In this document: piece after piece, positions 5,833 through 8,333 of the stretch
How positions within the stretch are numbered: the first letter of the stretch is position 1
How the letters are laid out: the number at the start of each line of letters is the position of its first letter
Assembly (NCBI GenBank): GCA_017526725.1
Contig: JAFXRA010000362.1
Coordinates: 1-8,333, forward strand
Direction: 5' to 3'
From: Candidatus Rifleibacteriota bacterium
Lineage (GTDB): Bacteria > Riflebacteria > Ozemobacteria > Ozemobacterales > Ozemobacteraceae
DNA: 8,333 nt
Made by a program: the position numbers and the translations under genes
The notes under the pieces: generated by a model
What the model was told of the DNA's origin: nothing
Database searches by the model: none
Seen by the model: the letters and a program-made list of their open reading frames with translations, nothing else

Positions 5833-7041
5833 ATGTTAAAGAAACTTATAGTAGTTGCTTTTATAATATTTGTTGCTAATCAAGCATATTGTCAAGAAAT
5901 GCAGGAAATGACTCCTCTTCAGAAGAGAGTCAGGGCTATTTTTTCTGAAATTAGAAACAGAGATAAAATTGAAACTGTAAAAGAAACAGAAGAAGTAAAA
6001 GAAGAACCGGCAGCATTGGAAGTTACCGAAGAACCAACTACTTACGTTTCTCAGCCAGAAGAAAGCCGCACTGAAATCATAATGGCTTCTGAACAAGAAC
6101 AAGATGAAACCGAAGAATATGAAGAAGGTGAAGGCGAAGAAGAAATCGTTGTTGCTACTGCTCCTAAATCTGATGTTGAAAACAATGTTGTAGAAGAAAA
6201 GAGAGAATACAGCGATGTTATTACCGCTGCTGATGCATCTTCAAAAGATAGAACAGCTAAGATTGATAACAGATGGAGCGTTGAAGTTTTTGGTTGGAAT
6301 TCCGAACTTGATGGTCATGTTAAGATTGCAAAAGACAAAAATAATCCAGTTACAGATGCAGAAGGTAAAATCGACCTCGGAAGTGAAACTTCTATTGATA
6401 AAAAGAAAGTTCCTGGTTTTAAACTCTCTTACAGAAAAGGTGGAAGAGCTTCTTTCGAATTCAATTGGGTTAAAGTTGAACAGGATGGTCATCTTGCTTT
6501 AATGAATGGTCAGACCAAGATTTTCAACGGTAAGGAATACGGCGGCAATGCTAATTTTAAAATCAACAATGCGATGTATGATTTATTGTGGAAATATCGC
6601 TTCTCTCACAAAGTTGAAGAAACTGGCCGTGAAAAAAGCTATGTTGCTGGTTTGTTGGGTATCAAGGCTTCTAAAATGGAATTCTCTCTCAATGGTAATC
6701 TTATAGAAAATGGCGTTGAAACAGCTAATATTGTTAATGAATCAAAATCAGAAACCATACCTGTTCCATATATTGGTGTTGAAGCAGGAACCTACCTCGG
6801 CGACAATCTTTATTTAAAAGGTTATTTACGTTATTTGAAACTTAACAATATCAAAGATTATGATGCTGAACATGCTGATTATGATGTTTCTCTTTCTTAC
6901 AAGCTCAGCAATAAAGACGGCAATCAGGATATATTCTTTGATGTTGGCTATCGTCAGGTTGTTTACGATGTTGAAGGCGATGGCAACGATGTTGAACTTA
7001 AATATAAAGGCCCCTATGTTGGCTTAGAATTTAGATTCTGA
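5833..7041 (+). CDS. Putative outer-membrane beta-barrel protein with acidic N-terminal linker
   Basis: A 402-residue exported protein I do not recognise. The ATG at 5833 opens a signal peptide (MLKKLIVVAFIIFVANQAYC, residues 1-20); no canonical lipobox precedes Cys20, so this is probably signal peptidase I cleavage. Residues 23-43 look helical (PLQKRVRAIFSEIRNRD). Residues about 44-125 are strongly acidic, with runs of Glu and Thr/Pro/Val, probably an extended linker. From about 145 to the end come alternating hydrophobic/polar strands with Gly and aromatic residues (for example RWSVEVFGW, GFKLSYRKGG, DLLWKYRF, YLKGYLRYL, DIFFDVGYRQVVYDV). The protein closes with YVGLEFRF, a C-terminal strand ending in Phe, the usual beta-barrel assembly signal. 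A barrel of roughly 10-12 strands is plausible. Cargo or function is unknown; it could be a structural or porin-like protein. Confidence 0.7.
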   Translation: MLKKLIVVAFIIFVANQAYCQEMQEMTPLQKRVRAIFSEIRNRDKIETVKETEEVKEEPAALEVTEEPTTYVSQPEESRTEIIMASEQEQDETEEYEEGEGEEEIVVATAPKSDVENNVVEEKREYSDVITAADASSKDRTAKIDNRWSVEVFGWNSELDGHVKIAKDKNNPVTDAEGKIDLGSETSIDKKKVPGFKLSYRKGGRASFEFNWVKVEQDGHLALMNGQTKIFNGKEYGGNANFKINNAMYDLLWKYRFSHKVEETGREKSYVAGLLGIKASKMEFSLNGNLIENGVETANIVNESKSETIPVPYIGVEAGTYLGDNLYLKGYLRYLKLNNIKDYDAEHADYDVSLSYKLSNKDGNQDIFFDVGYRQVVYDVEGDGNDVELKYKGPYVGLEFRF

Positions 7042-7063
7042 TATTCTATCGTAAGTACAAAAT

Positions 7064-7100
7064 AAAAAAGCCTTGAAATTAAAACTTCAAGGCTTTTTTT
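7064..7100. terminator. Bidirectional intrinsic terminator after the outer-membrane protein gene
   Basis: A long stem pairs 7065-7077 (AAAAAGCCTTGAA) with 7086-7098 around an 8-base loop and ends in T7. The A-run on the left lets it also work for the converging HD-GYP gene. Confidence 0.9.
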
Positions 7101-7172
7101 ATCAAACAATAATTACCACAAAAACACTGTTTTTTTAGAGAAGCAATTAAGAGTTCGAAGATTGTTTTGATA

Positions 7173-7319
7173 TTAAAAATCTCCCTGTCAGGCTCTAAAG
7201 GCCTGACATCCCTCTTTAATAAAGAGGGTCTTTAGAAATTTTCTCTCAATTCTCAACTCTATATTATCTTTCCGCTCTAAGAGACGAAGTCTCGTCTGCT
7301 CTCAAGCTCTTTTGCTCTA
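7173..7319. repeat. Hairpin and GCTCT-rich intergenic element, copy 2
   Basis: Non-coding sequence between two convergent genes. It starts with TTAAAAATCTCCC (7173-7185), followed by a perfect 7-bp hairpin GTCAGGC (7187-7193/7201-7207) and a second stem CCCTCTT (7210-7216/7222-7228), then GGGTCTTT. A TCTC-rich stretch leads to a hairpin GAGAC/GTCTC (7281-7285/7289-7293) and to GCTCT units at 7274, 7298, 7306 and 7314. The order of parts (AAAAATC-CCC, hairpins, GGGTCTT, GCTCT repeats, stop codon of the converging gene) is the same as at 950-1139, though the core sequences differ. The remaining 7101-7172 shows only a short A/T palindrome at 7120-7134 and no gene. Confidence 0.6.
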
Positions 7320-8333
7320 CTCTATGGGCTTATCTTTCAGACAACTGTAGATCTTTTCTTTTTCAAAAAGATCTACCAGATCTTTGTTTAATGCATTGTT
7401 GTTAGCATCCATATGAAGAATACTCAATGCTTTCTGCAGCGGTAATGCAGGCTTATAAGGTCTGTCTTGAGCTGTAAGCGCATCGAATATATCTGTAATT
7501 CCCATCATCTGAGATTCTAAAGGAATGTCTTGTTCAGATCGGTGATTTGGATAGCCTTTTCCATTAAGTTTTTCATGGTGAGAATAGGCTATTTCAGGAA
7601 CTCTTGATAAATCTTTGGTCCAAGGGATTCTTGCTAAAAATTCATATGAATGTTTTACATGAGATTCTATTTCTAAACGTTCTGATTCTGATAATGAACC
7701 TCGTTTTATAGACAAAGCAGTTGTTTCTCTTTCGGTTAAATAAGGAGTTTCATTTCCTTCTTTATCTTTATATATTGAATTAGAGAGTTCTGCTATTCTG
7801 TTAGAACAGCCTTCTTCTAAAACTGTAGGTTCATTGGATTTAATGAGAAGATTGACGGTGTCGTCTATTTCCTGTAAGCGGTTTTGAAAAGCTTTGTCTA
7901 ACTCGGGTTTTGCTATATTGTATTTTTCTAATCCGTTCTTGTCTATGTAATCAAGACATTCCTGGTGATAATCTGATTCTATGGATTTTCTTATATATTT
8001 GTAGCGTGATTTCAGATTTTCTAATTCGTAAGGGAATAGCTTCTTGCTCTTAGTTAATACTTCTTCGTTTACGCTGACTTTTCCAAAATCGTGAAGTAAT
8101 GAAGCATATCTGATTTGCAGTAGATCTTTTTCACTAAAATTAACCTTTGCAAAGGGCCCTTCCTGTATTTTGTTGATTGTTTCGGCCATCGCTACAGTTA
8201 AGTCTGCTACTCTTTCTGAATGACCATGTGTGACAGGGTCTTTCGCTTCTATTGCCACTACAGAAGCTTTTACAAATCCTTCGAACATCTGCCTTATTTC
8301 TTGATACAATCTGGCATTTTCTAATGCTATAGC
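7317..8333 (-). CDS. GAF plus HD-GYP domain protein, C-terminal part (partial)
   Basis: A signalling phosphodiesterase of the HD-GYP class, expected to hydrolyse cyclic di-GMP in the cytoplasm. The frame is open to the window edge; the first visible residues (AIALENARLYQEI) are the typical last helix of a GAF sensor domain, so the N-terminus is outside. The 338 visible residues hold every HD-GYP landmark: HGHSERV (36-42), the HD pair in LLHDFGK (81-82), the His residues of HVKHSYEFL (225, 228), HHEKLNGKGYP (252-262, with GYP at the end) and DIFDALTAQDRPYK (281-294). Unlike ordinary HD-GYP domains, about 110-120 residues are inserted between the HD pair region and the SLSESERLEIESHV helix, largely helical and charged. 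The gene ends in a TAG belonging to the GCTCTA repeat. The domain call is secure; the signal sensed is unknown. Confidence 0.92.
   Translation of the reverse strand, partial: AIALENARLYQEIRQMFEGFVKASVVAIEAKDPVTHGHSERVADLTVAMAETINKIQEGPFAKVNFSEKDLLQIRYASLLHDFGKVSVNEEVLTKSKKLFPYELENLKSRYKYIRKSIESDYHQECLDYIDKNGLEKYNIAKPELDKAFQNRLQEIDDTVNLLIKSNEPTVLEEGCSNRIAELSNSIYKDKEGNETPYLTERETTALSIKRGSLSESERLEIESHVKHSYEFLARIPWTKDLSRVPEIAYSHHEKLNGKGYPNHRSEQDIPLESQMMGITDIFDALTAQDRPYKPALPLQKALSILHMDANNNALNKDLVDLFEKEKIYSCLKDKPIE

Overview
The window (8,333 bases, AT-rich outside its repeats) looks like chromosomal DNA of an anaerobic or microaerophilic Gram-negative bacterium. The outer membrane is inferred from an RND efflux pump and a secreted protein ending in a beta-barrel-like C-terminus with terminal Phe. 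The anaerobic lifestyle is inferred from a complete flavodiiron O2/NO reductase. The lineage cannot be fixed from this sequence. A host-associated gut lineage (for example an Elusimicrobiota-like group) would fit, but that is a weak guess.

Layout. (1) 1-883, plus strand: the 3' end of an RND efflux-pump inner-membrane gene, then a small PII-like, PG0541-type transporter-associated gene, closed by a terminator. (2) 921-1139: a GC-rich, hairpin-filled intergenic element ending in GCTCTA repeats that run into the stop codon of the next gene. (3) 1137-2509, minus strand: glutaminase (glsA) preceded by a 4-TM YvlD/phage-holin-4_2-type membrane protein, with a strong terminator between them. (4) 2638-3616, plus: a secreted protein whose core resembles YfiM/DUF2279. 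(5) 3694-4909, plus: a flavodiiron protein. (6) 4953-5038, minus: tRNA-Ser(CGA). (7) 5098-7100, plus: aat (leucyl/phenylalanyl-tRNA-protein transferase), then a putative outer-membrane protein with an acidic linker. (8) 7101-7319: a second hairpin/GCTCT element. (9) 7317-8333, minus: the C-terminal part of a GAF plus HD-GYP signalling protein, cut by the window edge.

Most genes form single-gene units, each with its own intrinsic terminator. Only the RND pump and the PII-like gene are clearly co-transcribed. They do not form one pathway: efflux, nitrogen/glutamine metabolism or acid resistance, oxygen detoxification, N-degron tagging, envelope proteins and c-di-GMP signalling sit side by side. 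I see no phage, CRISPR, toxin-antitoxin or defence locus.

The less ordinary signals are: two related intergenic elements, both between convergent genes, sharing end motifs and GCTCT arrays that overlap TAG stop codons; two promoters of identical geometry (TTACWA, 17 bases, TATAAT) placed 8-9 bases before ATG without a Shine-Dalgarno, suggesting leaderless mRNAs; a large insertion inside the HD-GYP domain; and the YfiM-like signature in an otherwise unrecognised secreted protein.
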